Below are positions 27,044-36,103 of a stretch of DNA of 64,000 nucleotides, piece after piece. The translations under genes and the position numbers were made by a program. Position 1 is the stretch's first letter. Every line of letters starts with the position of its first letter. The stretch comes from Streptomyces sp. NRRL WC-3605 (GTDB lineage Bacteria > Actinomycetota > Actinomycetes > Streptomycetales > Streptomycetaceae), in contig NZ_LLZN01000013.1 in assembly GCF_001509795.1 (NCBI RefSeq), forward strand, positions 62,001-126,000, written 5' to 3'. The notes below the pieces were generated by a model that ran no database searches, was not told the origin of the DNA, and was given only the letters and a program-made list of their open reading frames with translations.

Positions 27044-28834
27044 TCACCGCATCCGGGTGGCCCACTCCTGCACCTTGGCGATCCGCTGGCGCAGCTGCCC
27101 GGCCGTCGCCTCGGCGCTCGGCGGTCCCCCGCACACGCGCCGCAGCTCCGTGTGGATGACGCCGTGCGGCTTGCCGCTCTGATGGACGTAGGCGGAGACC
27201 ATCGTGTTGAGCTGCTTGCGCAGCTCCATCATCTCCTTGTGCGAGACGACGGGGCGCCGCTCGGCGGGCAGTTCGAGCAGGTCGGCCTCGGCGTCCGGCT
27301 TCTTGCGGCTGTGCGCGATCTGCCGGGCCTGCCGCTTCTGGAGCAGCATTTGCACCTGGTCCGGCTCCAGCAGCCCGGGGATGCCGAGGTAGTCCTGCTC
27401 CTCCTCGCTGCCCGGGTGGGCCTGCATGCCGAACTCGGCGCCGTCGTAGAGGACCCGGTCGAAGACGGCGTCGGACTCCAGCGCCTCGAAGGGCAGCATG
27501 TCCTGCTCGCCGGTCTCCTCGTCCTGCTCCTTGTTCGCCTCCTCCATCTCCTTCTCGGACTCGGCGTACGGGTCCTCCTCGCCCTCCTTCTTCGGCTTGT
27601 CGAGGGCGTGGTCGCGCTCGACCTCCATCTCGTTGGCGAAGGTGAGCAGGTCGGGCACGGTCGGCAGGAAGACGGACGCCGTCTCGCCGCGCCGCCTGGA
27701 CCGTACGAAACGGCCGACGGCCTGCGCGAAGAAGAGCGGCGTGGAGATCGTGGTGGCGTAGACGCCGACCGCGAGGCGGGGCACGTCGACGCCCTCGGAC
27801 ACCATGCGGACCGCCACCATCCAGCGGTCCTCGCTGCCGCTGAAGTCGTCGATCCGCTTCGAGGCGCCGGCGTCGTCGGACAGCACGAGGGTCGCCTTGT
27901 GCCCGGTGATCTCGCGGATCAGTTTGGCGTAGGCGCGGGCGGAGTCCTGGTCCGAGGCGATGACGAGGGCCCCGGCGTCCGGGATGGCCTTGCGCACCTC
28001 GGTCAGCCGCTGGTCGGCGGCGCGCAGCACGGACGGCATCCAGTCGCCGCGCGGGTCCAGGGCGGTCCGCCAGGCCTGGCTGATCGCGTCCTTGGTCATC
28101 GGCTCGCCGAGGCGGGCGGCGATCTCGTCGCCGGCCTTGGTGCGCCAGCGCATGTTGCCGCTGTAGGAGAGGAAGATGACGGGCCGCACGACGTGGTCCG
28201 CGAGCGCGTTGCCGTACCCGTAGGTGTAGTCGGCGGCGGAGCGGCGGATGCCGTCGTTCCCCTCCTCGTACGTGACGAACGGGATGGGGTTGGTGTCGGA
28301 CCGGAAGGGCGTACCGGTCAGGCAGAGCCGGCGGGTGGCCGGCTCGAAGGCCTCCAGGCACGCCTCGCCCCACGACTTCGAGTCACCGGCGTGGTGGATC
28401 TCGTCGAGGATGACGAGGGTCTTGCGCTGCTCGACGCGGTTGCGGTGCAGCATGGGGCGCACGCCGACGCCCGCGTACGTCACGGCGACGCCGTGGTAGT
28501 CCTTGCCGAGCGGGCCGGCGCTGTACTCGGGGTCCAGCTTGATACCTATGCGCGCCGCCGCTTCCGCCCACTGCTTCTTCAGGTGCTCGGTCGGCGCGAC
28601 CACCGTGACCTGCTGCACGACGTGGTGGTGCAGCAGCCAGGAGGCGAGGGTGAGGGCGAAGGTCGTCTTTCCGGCGCCGGGCGTGGCGACCGCGAGGAAG
28701 TCGCGCGGCTGCTCCTGGATGTACTTCTCCATCGCACCCTGCTGCCAGGCGCGCAGCTTGCTCGCGGTGCCCCAGGGGGCCCGTCCGGGGAAGGCGGGGG
28801 AAAGGTGGTGGGAGGAGGCGGCGGTGGTAGTCAC
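27044..28834 (-). CDS. SF2 DEAD/DEAH-box helicase
   Basis: 596 residues. Motif I is ATPGAGKTT, motif II is DEIHH, motif III is LTGTPFRSD, and motif VI is AQAVGRFVRSRRRG. The helicase C domain has VRMVSEGVDVPRLAVGVY. Between it and the C-terminus lies an acidic stretch (KPKKEGEEDPYAESEKEMEEANKEQDEETGEQD region, about residues 410-450) with predicted coiled-coil or disorder. The shape is that of the UvrB/RecG-like ResIII type I restriction-subunit family, but no methylase or specificity subunit is nearby. It is likely a housekeeping DNA helicase conserved in actinomycetes. Confidence 0.9.
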   Translation of the reverse strand: MTTTAASSHHLSPAFPGRAPWGTASKLRAWQQGAMEKYIQEQPRDFLAVATPGAGKTTFALTLASWLLHHHVVQQVTVVAPTEHLKKQWAEAAARIGIKLDPEYSAGPLGKDYHGVAVTYAGVGVRPMLHRNRVEQRKTLVILDEIHHAGDSKSWGEACLEAFEPATRRLCLTGTPFRSDTNPIPFVTYEEGNDGIRRSAADYTYGYGNALADHVVRPVIFLSYSGNMRWRTKAGDEIAARLGEPMTKDAISQAWRTALDPRGDWMPSVLRAADQRLTEVRKAIPDAGALVIASDQDSARAYAKLIREITGHKATLVLSDDAGASKRIDDFSGSEDRWMVAVRMVSEGVDVPRLAVGVYATTISTPLFFAQAVGRFVRSRRRGETASVFLPTVPDLLTFANEMEVERDHALDKPKKEGEEDPYAESEKEMEEANKEQDEETGEQDMLPFEALESDAVFDRVLYDGAEFGMQAHPGSEEEQDYLGIPGLLEPDQVQMLLQKRQARQIAHSRKKPDAEADLLELPAERRPVVSHKEMMELRKQLNTMVSAYVHQSGKPHGVIHTELRRVCGGPPSAEATAGQLRQRIAKVQEWATRMR

Positions 28835-29011
28835 GGTCTCCGTACGGGGGTCGGTTCAAGGGCCACGCCGATCCGCTGGGCGGGCGGCTGGGCCTGCGTA
28901 TGACAACCGGGCCACCCTACCGGCGGCCCGGCACCGGCCCGACTCGGACGGGGCCGGGTCACACGCGGGTGGGACTGACGTCACAACGGGAAAGGCCCAC
29001 GGGGGGTGGGT

Positions 29012-29172
29012 TCAGCGCTCCCGGAGCCGGGTGGTCACCCATCCGCCCGGCTCAGTGCTCCCGGAGCCGGGGTGGTCACCACCCCGCCCCGCTCAGTTCT
29101 CCCGGAGCCGGGTGGTCACCCAGGAGTCGGGCTCAGTTCTCCCGGAGCCGGGTGGTCACCCAGGCGCCCACC
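29012..29172. repeat. Four-copy 40-41-bp tandem repeat overlapping the MFS gene end
   Basis: Copies begin at 29012, 29052, 29093 and 29133 (period 40, 41, 40). The conserved core is TCAGyKCTCCCGGAGCCGGG followed by TGGTCACCCA, then about 10 variable bases. The copy at 29133 is the authentic 3' end of the MFS gene: it includes the stop codon and the last eight codons. The other three lie downstream of the stop. Each core contains GGGT/ACCC and CCCGG/CCGGG self-complementarity, so a transcript would carry a series of small hairpins. Confidence 0.85.
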
Positions 29173-30587
29173 AGGGCGACCGCCGCCATCGGCAGGAACA
29201 CCGCAGCGAAGGCCGCCGGGTGCGAACCGGCGCCGGACGTGTCGAGCGGGGCGTGGCTCAGCGCGCCACCGCCCAGCGCGGCGAACGCGGCGCCGCCCGC
29301 CGCCAGCAGGACGACGTTCGACAGGGCGTCGGAGATCTGGAGGGCGGCGGAGTTGGTACCGGCCTCCTCGGGGGCGGAGAGCTTGAGCAGCAGCACGCTG
29401 GTGGAGGAGATCACCAGGCCCATGCCGAAGCAGCCGAAGGCCCAGGCCACGGCGAGCGTCCAGGCGGGCACGGACTGGATGAGCACGCTCGGCGCCGCCG
29501 CCACGGCCGCGGCGACCAGCACCATCCCGGCGGTCGCCAGCCGCTCCCGGTACGGCTCCACGCGCGGCCGGGACTGCACCCAGGAACCCAGCGCCCAGGT
29601 GACCCCGCCGGCCGCGAGCGAGAAGCCGGCGAGCGTCGGCGACAGACCCCGCTGGGTGACCAGCATCAGCGGCACGAAGGACTCGGCCGCGATGAAGGAC
29701 CCGGCGGCCACGCCGCGCAGCAGGACCACGGACGGCAGGCCCCGCGCCGCCCGGTAGGTGCCGCGCGGGAGCAGTCCGAGCGCGGCCGGCACGAGGAGCG
29801 CGGCGCCCAGGGCGCCGGGGACGAGGGAGATCCACCTGAGGTCCTGGGCGGCGTACTGCAGCAGCCCGGCGCCGAAGGAGATCGCGAGGGCGAGCCGGAT
29901 GCGGCGCCGGTCGAAGGAGGCGTCGGCCCCGGCACCCGGCACGGGTCCGGCGGCGCGGCGGCGTATCTGCGGCAGGGCGAGGGCCAGCGGGAGGAGCACC
30001 AGCACGGGGATGCCGACGAACACCCACCGCCAGCCCAGGTGCTCGGTGACCGCGCCGGAGGCCAGCGGGCCCACGATCGACGGCACGACCCAGCTCGCGG
30101 CGAACGCCGCCATGATCGCCGGGCGCAGCCGTTCGGGGTAGGCGCGGCCGACGACGACGTACAGGGCGACGATGACGAGTCCGCCGCCGAACCCCTGGAC
30201 GGCCCGGCCGAGGATGAACAGCCACATGGCGCCCGCGGTGCCGGATAGCAGGAGCCCCGCCCCGAACGCGGCGATTCCGCAGGTCAGCGGCGCGAGCGGC
30301 CCGCGCCGGTCGGACCACTGGCCCGACAGCACCATGCCGAACAGGCTGGTGGTGAAGTACCCGGAGAACGCGAAGGCGTACAGCGACACCCCGTCCAGCT
30401 CGCGCGCGGCGACCGGCATCGCCGTGCCGACGGCGGTCGCCTCGAAGGCGATGAGGAGCACGACGGAGACGATCCCGATGCTCAGGGCCCGGTACGACCG
30501 CCCCAGCACGGTCTCCTCCGGCGCGGCGGCGGAGGGGACGGCGGACGTCTTGGCGACATCGGTGTCGCGCGGCTCGAGGGCAGTCAT
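29133..30587 (-). CDS. MFS transporter, 14-helix-like drug/multidrug efflux type
   Basis: 484 residues. The first helix contains IGIVSVVLLIAFEATAVGTAMP, with the DHA2-like motif (acidic residue followed by VGTAMP). The motif A loop is GQWSDRRGP. At least 12 hydrophobic segments are visible, several more than 20 residues. Substrate unknown; efflux of organic compounds is the likely class. ATG at 30587 is used because a TACTCT -10-like element ends eight bases before it; an ATG at 30617 would add 10 residues. The last codons lie in a tandem repeat array that continues past the stop. Confidence 0.88.
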   Translation of the reverse strand: MTALEPRDTDVAKTSAVPSAAAPEETVLGRSYRALSIGIVSVVLLIAFEATAVGTAMPVAARELDGVSLYAFAFSGYFTTSLFGMVLSGQWSDRRGPLAPLTCGIAAFGAGLLLSGTAGAMWLFILGRAVQGFGGGLVIVALYVVVGRAYPERLRPAIMAAFAASWVVPSIVGPLASGAVTEHLGWRWVFVGIPVLVLLPLALALPQIRRRAAGPVPGAGADASFDRRRIRLALAISFGAGLLQYAAQDLRWISLVPGALGAALLVPAALGLLPRGTYRAARGLPSVVLLRGVAAGSFIAAESFVPLMLVTQRGLSPTLAGFSLAAGGVTWALGSWVQSRPRVEPYRERLATAGMVLVAAAVAAAPSVLIQSVPAWTLAVAWAFGCFGMGLVISSTSVLLLKLSAPEEAGTNSAALQISDALSNVVLLAAGGAAFAALGGGALSHAPLDTSGAGSHPAAFAAVFLPMAAVALVGAWVTTRLREN

Positions 30588-30795
30588 GGTCGCCAGAGTA
30601 AGGGCCGTGACTGACATTGACCCCTGTCGGGGGCCTCACCTCCTCTGGGACCTTGGTCGTACGACCGCCACTCCCCGCCATTCATGAACGCGGCATGGCA
30701 GTCACATTGCACCCCGCCCGTTTCCCTTGAGCCGCGTCCCACCCGGCCCGTACGGTCGAACCACCGACCAGGCCCGGCCCACCGGACCTGCGAAC

Positions 30796-30867
30796 GGCCG
30801 TGTGCCCGAGTGGTTCAGGGACTCGCCTGCAAAGCGAGTTACGCGGGTTCGATTCCCGCCACGGCCT
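30796..30867 (+). tRNA. tRNA-Cys (anticodon GCA)
   Basis: Cloverleaf read by hand: acceptor GGCCGTG/CACGGCC; D stem CCC/GGG; anticodon stem CTCGC/GCGAG with loop CTGCAAA (anticodon GCA); T arm GCGGG-TTCGATT-CCCGC; discriminator base T, as expected for cysteine. CCA is not encoded. A strong terminator follows at 30908-30932. Confidence 0.96.
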
Positions 30868-30872
30868 CCGGA

Positions 30873-30902
30873 GCACGACCAGGCGAGGCACGACCAGGCG
30901 AG
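30873..30902. repeat. 15-bp direct duplication after tRNA-Cys
   Basis: GCACGACCAGGCGAG occurs twice back to back between the tRNA 3' end and its terminator. It is likely a recent slippage duplication. Confidence 0.6.
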
Positions 30903-30907
30903 GCATG

Positions 30908-30932
30908 GGGCGGCACCTCTGAGGTGCCGCCC
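30908..30932 (+). terminator. Terminator of tRNA-Cys
   Basis: GGGCGGCACCTC and GAGGTGCCGCCC form a nearly continuous stem, followed by GTTTCC. It begins about 40 bases after the tRNA. Confidence 0.75.
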
Positions 30933-31081
30933 GTTTCCGCACCGGTGCCTCCTCGCCCCACAACTCCTCCCCCGTCCCTCCGCACACAGGAGCACAACCC
31001 TCCGCCACCGCCGGGGGTCCTCCTGGTGTCGGGGTTCTGGCCTCGGCCGCCGTGCTTCCTGTCCACCGAGGAGACCCACCC

Positions 31082-32311
31082 GTGCGCCAGCGCATCCGCA
31101 CCTCGCACCTTCGTACCTCGGCCGCCCTCGTGGCCGCCGCCGCGATCGCCGCCGCCGTTCCCGCGCTCGCCGCTCCCTCGGCGTACGCGGAGGAGGGTGC
31201 GGCGGACCTGGTGATATCGGAGCTGCCGAAGACGTCTCCGAAGCCGGGCGAGGTGTACGACGAGAACGTCGTCGTCACCAACAAGGGCACCGCCGCCGCG
31301 GACGGGCTCACCTTCCGGGTCCGGCTGACCCGTGGGCTGGACTTCCCGTCGCAGGTGCCGGGGTGCACCTACTCGACCGTCGAGGACCAGGTCCGCCAGG
31401 CGCTGTGCGAGATCGACGAGGTCATCGAGCCGGGCGCCTCCATCGAGACACCCGTGCGGTTCAAGGCGCTGCCCAACGCCCTGATGGAGGCCGTCGAGTA
31501 CGGCACCGGGGCCACCGGTGAGGCCCCGGGCGAGGGGTACGGCGACAGCCACCGTCGGCTCGCGCTGACGGCGGACAGTTCGGCCGACCTGGCGGCCGTC
31601 GGGGAGGACACCGAGGCCCTGGCCGGTGACCGGCAGTCGATCACCGTGCGGCTGCGCAACGACGGGCCCGGCTGGATCCGGAACCAGGAGAGCGACGACC
31701 AGCCGGCGCTGATGGTCCGCATCCCGAAGGGCACCACCGCCTCGATGGCGCCGAAGCAGTGCGCGCCGTTCGGCATCGACGGACCGAACGCGCCGGGCGG
31801 GACGCCGGGCAAGTCGACGTACGTCTGCACGCCGGACGACAACACGCTCGACGTCGGTGAGGAGGCGCTGTTCACGATCATGCTGGAGATCGGCAAGGAC
31901 ACCGAGACGACGACCGGTGAGGTGAAGGCGACGTCGGTGTACGACATCCACCCCGCCTTCGACAAGAACCCCGCCAACGACAAGGACGTCATCCGCGTCG
32001 CCATCCCGACGGACTACGAGCCCGAGCCGACGCCCTCCGGCTCGTCCGCCACCGGGGGTGGCTCGGCGGACGGCGGCTCCACCGGCGGCGGCAACGACCC
32101 GTCCGGCCAGACCACCGGTGGCTCCGGGAGCTCCGGTGGGGCAGGCAGTGGCTCGGCGGTTGGCTCCACCACCGGTTCCGTCGATGGCAACCTCGCGAGC
32201 ACCGGCTCGGACGGCACCCCGCTGATCGCGGGCGCCGCTGCCGCCGCCTCGGCCCTGGGCGCCGGCCTCTTCCTGGCCGTCCGCCGGCGGCGCGCCGCCC
32301 GGTCCAGCTGA
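31082..32311 (+). CDS. Secreted surface protein with LAxTG sortase signal
   Basis: 409 residues. A signal peptide ends near residue 36 (ALAAPSAYA-EEGA). The body contains DUF11/CARDB-like beta-sandwich features (NVVVTNKGTAAADGLTFRVRLTRGLDFP; ITVRLRNDGPGWIRN). A Gly/Ser/Thr-rich stalk follows from about residue 320. The C-terminus is LASTG, a hydrophobic segment and RRRR, the wall-sorting signal of class E sortase substrates in high-GC Gram-positives. It should be covalently attached to peptidoglycan. No sortase gene is in the window. GTG start with GAGGAGA nine bases before it. Confidence 0.88.
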   Translation: MRQRIRTSHLRTSAALVAAAAIAAAVPALAAPSAYAEEGAADLVISELPKTSPKPGEVYDENVVVTNKGTAAADGLTFRVRLTRGLDFPSQVPGCTYSTVEDQVRQALCEIDEVIEPGASIETPVRFKALPNALMEAVEYGTGATGEAPGEGYGDSHRRLALTADSSADLAAVGEDTEALAGDRQSITVRLRNDGPGWIRNQESDDQPALMVRIPKGTTASMAPKQCAPFGIDGPNAPGGTPGKSTYVCTPDDNTLDVGEEALFTIMLEIGKDTETTTGEVKATSVYDIHPAFDKNPANDKDVIRVAIPTDYEPEPTPSGSSATGGGSADGGSTGGGNDPSGQTTGGSGSSGGAGSGSAVGSTTGSVDGNLASTGSDGTPLIAGAAAAASALGAGLFLAVRRRRAARSS

Positions 32312-32320
32312 CGGGCACAC

Positions 32321-32351
32321 CCGCTCCTGGGGCCGGCGGTCCCAGGAGCGG
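32321..32351. terminator. Bidirectional terminator, 11-bp perfect stem
   Basis: CCGCTCCTGGG - 9 bases - CCCAGGAGCGG lies between the surface-protein stop and the convergent SUKH-4 stop. Confidence 0.75.
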
Positions 32352-32363
32352 TCCCCGGTCGGT

Positions 32364-33551
32364 TCAGCGGGCGCAGGACTCCAGTACGCCGACCGTCTCG
32401 TCCTGGAAGGCCTCAGTCCAGTAGTGGCGGGCCGCGCCGTCCGTCGCCGTGCCCGTCGGGTCGACCGTGGAGAGGACCTGGAGCATCGTCATCGCCAGCT
32501 GGTCGTAGGTGGCGGTCGTCAGCTCGTGGTGGGACTCCGCGTCGATCGCCCGCTCGCGGTGCAGCAGCCAGAGGGTGAAGGCGAGCGTGGAGACGTCCGT
32601 GTTCAGCGGGTACAGGCGTCCCTCGCGCTCGCTCCAGTGCAGGACGGCACCGGTCACGCCGTCGAGGACGAGGCTGCCGTCCTCCGCGAGGTCGCCGAGG
32701 CGGATCAAGGACGCGGCGAGGGGCGGCAGTTCGGCCGGGGTCTCGCGGTCGGTGTCGTACTCGTCCAGGGTGGCCAGCGGCGCGTCGGTGTCCAGGGTGA
32801 ACAGGAAACCGCCCTCCGGCAGGCCCACTTCGCGCAGGAAGCGGCGGGTGGGCTCGTGGCCGAGGGCGGACGGGAAGTCGACCTCCTCGAAGCGGACCAC
32901 CGCGCGCCGGCCGAACTCCTCGTCCAGCAGCCGCGCCGGCAGGTCCAGGGCCAGCCCGGACTGCCCGGCGCGGCCCGCGACGAGCGCGAGCGGCCGGATC
33001 AGCGCCGCCATCTTCCAGAACGGGGCGGGCTCGCCGTCCGTGCCCTCCTCGAACACCGACAGCAGATGCCGGGACGCCTCCGCGACCGCCTTGGTGCCGT
33101 ACCGCCCGGCGTACGAGGCGAACTGGCCGCGCAGACCCGCGAGTTCGTCCGTGGCCTCGGCGAAGCGGACCAGGGTGCGCAGGGAGGGCGCCAGGGCGCG
33201 GCGGTCCATCAGCTCGGGCCGGTCGTGCAGCAGATGGGTCGTGGAGACCTCGCCGGTCGCGCCGTCGAGGAGTACGGACTCGGTCTCGCGGCCGCCGGGG
33301 CCGAGCAGTCCGCCTATCACCAGCTGGTCGCGCAGCTCGGCCGTGAGCCGGCCCGCGTCCCCGGTGGAGTCGGCGACCGTGCGCAGGCCGGCACGGGACA
33401 GCTCGGCGAAGCTCAGCACCGAGTTGCCGCCGGGGAGTCCGGGGCCGGTCAGCCAGCGCCGCGTGGACGCGTGGGTGACGTACGGATCGAGCTCGGGCTC
33501 GGACAGGATGATCGTCCGGTCACCCGCCTGGGTCGTGATCGTCGTGCTCAT
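32364..33551 (-). CDS. SUKH-4 family protein with two tandem SUKH-like units
   Basis: 395 residues, soluble, acidic. It belongs to the SUKH (SMI1/KNR4) superfamily, group 4, known mainly as immunity proteins against polymorphic toxins. Two halves align by eye: TRRWLTGPGLPGGNSVLSF at residue 30 with TRRFLREVGLPEGGFLFTL at 235, and VLLDGATGEVS at 93 with LVLDGVTGAVL at 294. The protein thus appears to be an internal duplication. No toxin or WXG100/LXG gene lies next to it. It may have been recruited to a cellular role, as for fungal Knr4. Downstream neighbour is convergent; upstream is the molybdoenzyme operon. Confidence 0.8.
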   Translation of the reverse strand: MSTTITTQAGDRTIILSEPELDPYVTHASTRRWLTGPGLPGGNSVLSFAELSRAGLRTVADSTGDAGRLTAELRDQLVIGGLLGPGGRETESVLLDGATGEVSTTHLLHDRPELMDRRALAPSLRTLVRFAEATDELAGLRGQFASYAGRYGTKAVAEASRHLLSVFEEGTDGEPAPFWKMAALIRPLALVAGRAGQSGLALDLPARLLDEEFGRRAVVRFEEVDFPSALGHEPTRRFLREVGLPEGGFLFTLDTDAPLATLDEYDTDRETPAELPPLAASLIRLGDLAEDGSLVLDGVTGAVLHWSEREGRLYPLNTDVSTLAFTLWLLHRERAIDAESHHELTTATYDQLAMTMLQVLSTVDPTGTATDGAARHYWTEAFQDETVGVLESCAR

Positions 33552-33793
33552 GGCTCCCCCGCATGCGCTTGCTCACCGCCCCTGGGCACGACACGCCTGT
33601 CCGGCCGGTCACCGCATCCGGCCGTCGTCCCCACTGCCCAGAACACTACGCGCCACCACTGACATCGCACCGGGCCCGGCACGGCCACGGAGAGCGCTTC
33701 ACCTCAGTAGACGCCCGAGCACCCCGGGTACGTTCCCACAACGCGCCGTTTTCCGCGGGAGATCGGGCCCGGCGGCACGTCCACCGGGTCCGG

Positions 33794-36103
33794 TCACTGG
33801 GTGTGGACGACCGCGGCCTGGGGGCGGATCGGCAGACGGTTGACCGGGCGGCCGGTCGCGGCGCGCACGGCCGAGGCGACGGCCGCGGGCGACGTCACCA
33901 CCGGCACGGCGCTCACCGCCTTCGCGCCGAACGGCGCGACGACGTCCCGCTCCTCGACCAGTTTCACGATCTGGATGTCGGGGGCGTCCAGCGCGGTGGG
34001 CAGCGCGTAGCCGGTCAGGTCGGGGTGGCGGATCAGTCCGCGCGCGGAGCGCAGGTTCTCCGTGAGCGCTATGCCCACGCCCTGCGTCACGCCCGCCTCG
34101 ATCCGCGCCTCCAGCTGGGCGGGGTTGAGGATCCGGCCGACGTCCTGGGCGAGGGCCAGCTCGACCACGCGCACCGAGCCGAGCTCGATGTCGACGTCGA
34201 CGACCGCGCGGATCGCGCAGAAGGACAGGCCCACGAACGCGTCGCCCTGGCCGGCGCCGTCCAGCGGCTCGGTCGGGTGGGGGCGGCACTGGGCCGTGGC
34301 CCACAGTTCCTTGCCCTCCAGCGCCTCGGTGACGGTGGTCGACAGGACGCCGTCGTACGAGGTGATCTTGCCGTCGGTGATCTGGAGCAGCTCGGTGGAC
34401 ATGCCGAACTTGTGCGCCAGGGGCTGCAGGAGCTGGGTGCGGACCATCTTGGCGGCCCGCTCGACGGCGCCGCCGGAGACCCAGGTGTGCCGGCCGCGGC
34501 AGCCCGCGCCGGCCGGGGGCTGGTCGGTGTCGACCGGTGCCACGTGCACCTCGTCGACGCCCAGCGTCTCCTGGACGATCTGCCGGGCGAGCGTGGTGAA
34601 GCCCTGGCCGGTCTCGACGGCGGCGCACAGCACCGTCGCGACGCCGTCGTGGACCTTCACGGTGGCCGTGGACACCTCGTCGGCGCCCTCGGCGCCGAGC
34701 ATGTGCACCATGCCGAGGCCGTAGCCCACGCCGCGGCGCACGGCGCCCGGTTCGCCCGCGCCCTCGGGGCCGCCGGGCAGCAGCCACTCCTCCTCGGGGG
34801 TGTCCTTGGGCAGCGGCGGCAGCGGATGGTCCCGTACGGCCTGGAGCAGTTCGGCGACCGGCGCCGGGCAGGTGACGGACTGGCCGGTCGGCAGGACGTC
34901 GCCGGTGGCGAGCGCGTTGCGCAGGCGCAGTTCGGCCGGGTCCACGCCGAGCTTCTTGGCCAGCTTGTCCATCTGCGCCTCGTACGCGGCGCACACCTGC
35001 ATGGCGCCCTCGCCGCGCACATGGCCGGAGGGCGGGTTGTTGGTGCGTACGGCCCAGCCCTCGATGAAGGCGTTCGGGACGACGTACGGGCCGCAGGCGA
35101 AGGAGACCGCGGCGGCCAGCGCCTCGGAGGAGGTGTCGGCGTAGGCGCCGGCGTCCAGCAGGATCTGCGCCTCGACCTTGACCAGCTTGCCCTCGGCGTC
35201 CGCGTGGTGGCGGTAGCGCAGCAGGGTGGGGTGCCGGTGGATGTGGCCGAGGAAGGACTCCTCGCGGGTGGCCGTGAGCTTCACCGGGCAGCCGGTCTTG
35301 AGCGCGAGCAGTCCGAGGGGCAGCTGGAACCCCTGGTCCTCGCGGTCGGCGGTGGCGCCGGGCACGCCGGTGACGACGACCTTGACACGCTCGGGCTCCA
35401 GGCCGAAGCAGGCGGCGGCGCGGTCGCGGTCGCTGTGCGGGTCGGTCGAGGCGAGGTAGAGCTCCACGCCTCCGTCGGGGCGCGGGACGGCGAGTCCGGC
35501 CTCGGCGCCGATGGGGGCCGGGTCCTGGCGGCCGATGCGGTACAGGCCCTCGACGACGACGTCGCCGGCCGCGTCGGGGTCTCCATGGCGCAGCGGGATG
35601 TGCCGGATCAGGTTGCCGTCGGGGTGCAACGGCTCGGCCTCGAAGGCCTGCTCGGGGTCGGTCACCGGGTCGAGCACCTCGTACTCGACGATGACGGCGG
35701 CGGCGGCGAGGCGCGCGGTGTCGGGGTGGTCGGCGGCGACGGCGGCGATGGGCTCGCCGTGGTGGCGCACGACGTCGGAGGCGAAGACGGGCCGGTCGGC
35801 CCGGCCGCGGCCGAGCATCGGGGTGCCGGGGACGTCCTCGTGGGTGACGACGGCGCGGACGCCGGGCATCTCCCGCGCGTGGGAGGTGTCGATGGACGTG
35901 ATGCGCGCGTGCGGGTGCGGTGAGCGCAGGACGGCCGCCCACAGCAGGCCCTCGGCCCACAGGTCGGCCGCGTAGGGGAAGGTGCCCTCGGTCTTGGCGC
36001 GGGCGTCGGCGGCCGGCAGGGAGGCGCCGAGGCCGTGCGGGACCTGCTCGGGGGCGGGGGCTGCCTCCGCTGCGGTGGTCGCGGTGGCGGCTTCGTTGCT
36101 CAC
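33794..36103 (-). CDS. Molybdopterin-binding catalytic subunit, xanthine dehydrogenase family
   Basis: 769 residues. Ald_Xan_dh a/b hammerhead domain first (residues 25-140, EGTFPYAADLWAEGLLWAAVLRSPHPHARI), then the molybdopterin-binding region with QEDQGFQLPLGLLALKTGCPVKL-like loops and VRGEGAMQVCAAYEAQMD. The C-terminal half has GVGYGLGMVHMLG, ETGQGFTTLARQIVQE and QGVGIALTENL. It hydroxylates purines or an aldehyde/heterocycle at a Mo-pterin centre. The ATG overlaps the stop of the iron-sulfur gene (ATGA). The three genes FAD, FeS, Mo are in the order found in PucCDE-type bacterial enzymes. Substrate not provable from sequence. Confidence 0.9.
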   Translation of the reverse strand: MSNEAATATTAAEAAPAPEQVPHGLGASLPAADARAKTEGTFPYAADLWAEGLLWAAVLRSPHPHARITSIDTSHAREMPGVRAVVTHEDVPGTPMLGRGRADRPVFASDVVRHHGEPIAAVAADHPDTARLAAAAVIVEYEVLDPVTDPEQAFEAEPLHPDGNLIRHIPLRHGDPDAAGDVVVEGLYRIGRQDPAPIGAEAGLAVPRPDGGVELYLASTDPHSDRDRAAACFGLEPERVKVVVTGVPGATADREDQGFQLPLGLLALKTGCPVKLTATREESFLGHIHRHPTLLRYRHHADAEGKLVKVEAQILLDAGAYADTSSEALAAAVSFACGPYVVPNAFIEGWAVRTNNPPSGHVRGEGAMQVCAAYEAQMDKLAKKLGVDPAELRLRNALATGDVLPTGQSVTCPAPVAELLQAVRDHPLPPLPKDTPEEEWLLPGGPEGAGEPGAVRRGVGYGLGMVHMLGAEGADEVSTATVKVHDGVATVLCAAVETGQGFTTLARQIVQETLGVDEVHVAPVDTDQPPAGAGCRGRHTWVSGGAVERAAKMVRTQLLQPLAHKFGMSTELLQITDGKITSYDGVLSTTVTEALEGKELWATAQCRPHPTEPLDGAGQGDAFVGLSFCAIRAVVDVDIELGSVRVVELALAQDVGRILNPAQLEARIEAGVTQGVGIALTENLRSARGLIRHPDLTGYALPTALDAPDIQIVKLVEERDVVAPFGAKAVSAVPVVTSPAAVASAVRAATGRPVNRLPIRPQAAVVHTQ

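Noticed and set aside
27044..28834. Type I restriction-modification or defence island around the ResIII-like helicase
   Set aside because: No methylase, specificity or nuclease gene is adjacent; the region is otherwise housekeeping.
29012..29172. CRISPR-like array because of regular 40-bp spacing
   Set aside because: Spacers are only about 10 bases, four units only, and one unit is coding sequence; no cas genes.
30796..30867. tRNA-Cys as an integration site
   Set aside because: No integrase, no repeated tRNA 3' end and no foreign-looking block follow it.
33563..35923. Plus-strand open frame of 786 codons antisense to the molybdoenzyme gene
   Set aside because: It is a G/C-driven shadow frame with Arg/Val/Gly-rich composition. 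The minus-strand frame carries clear family motifs and operon overlaps.
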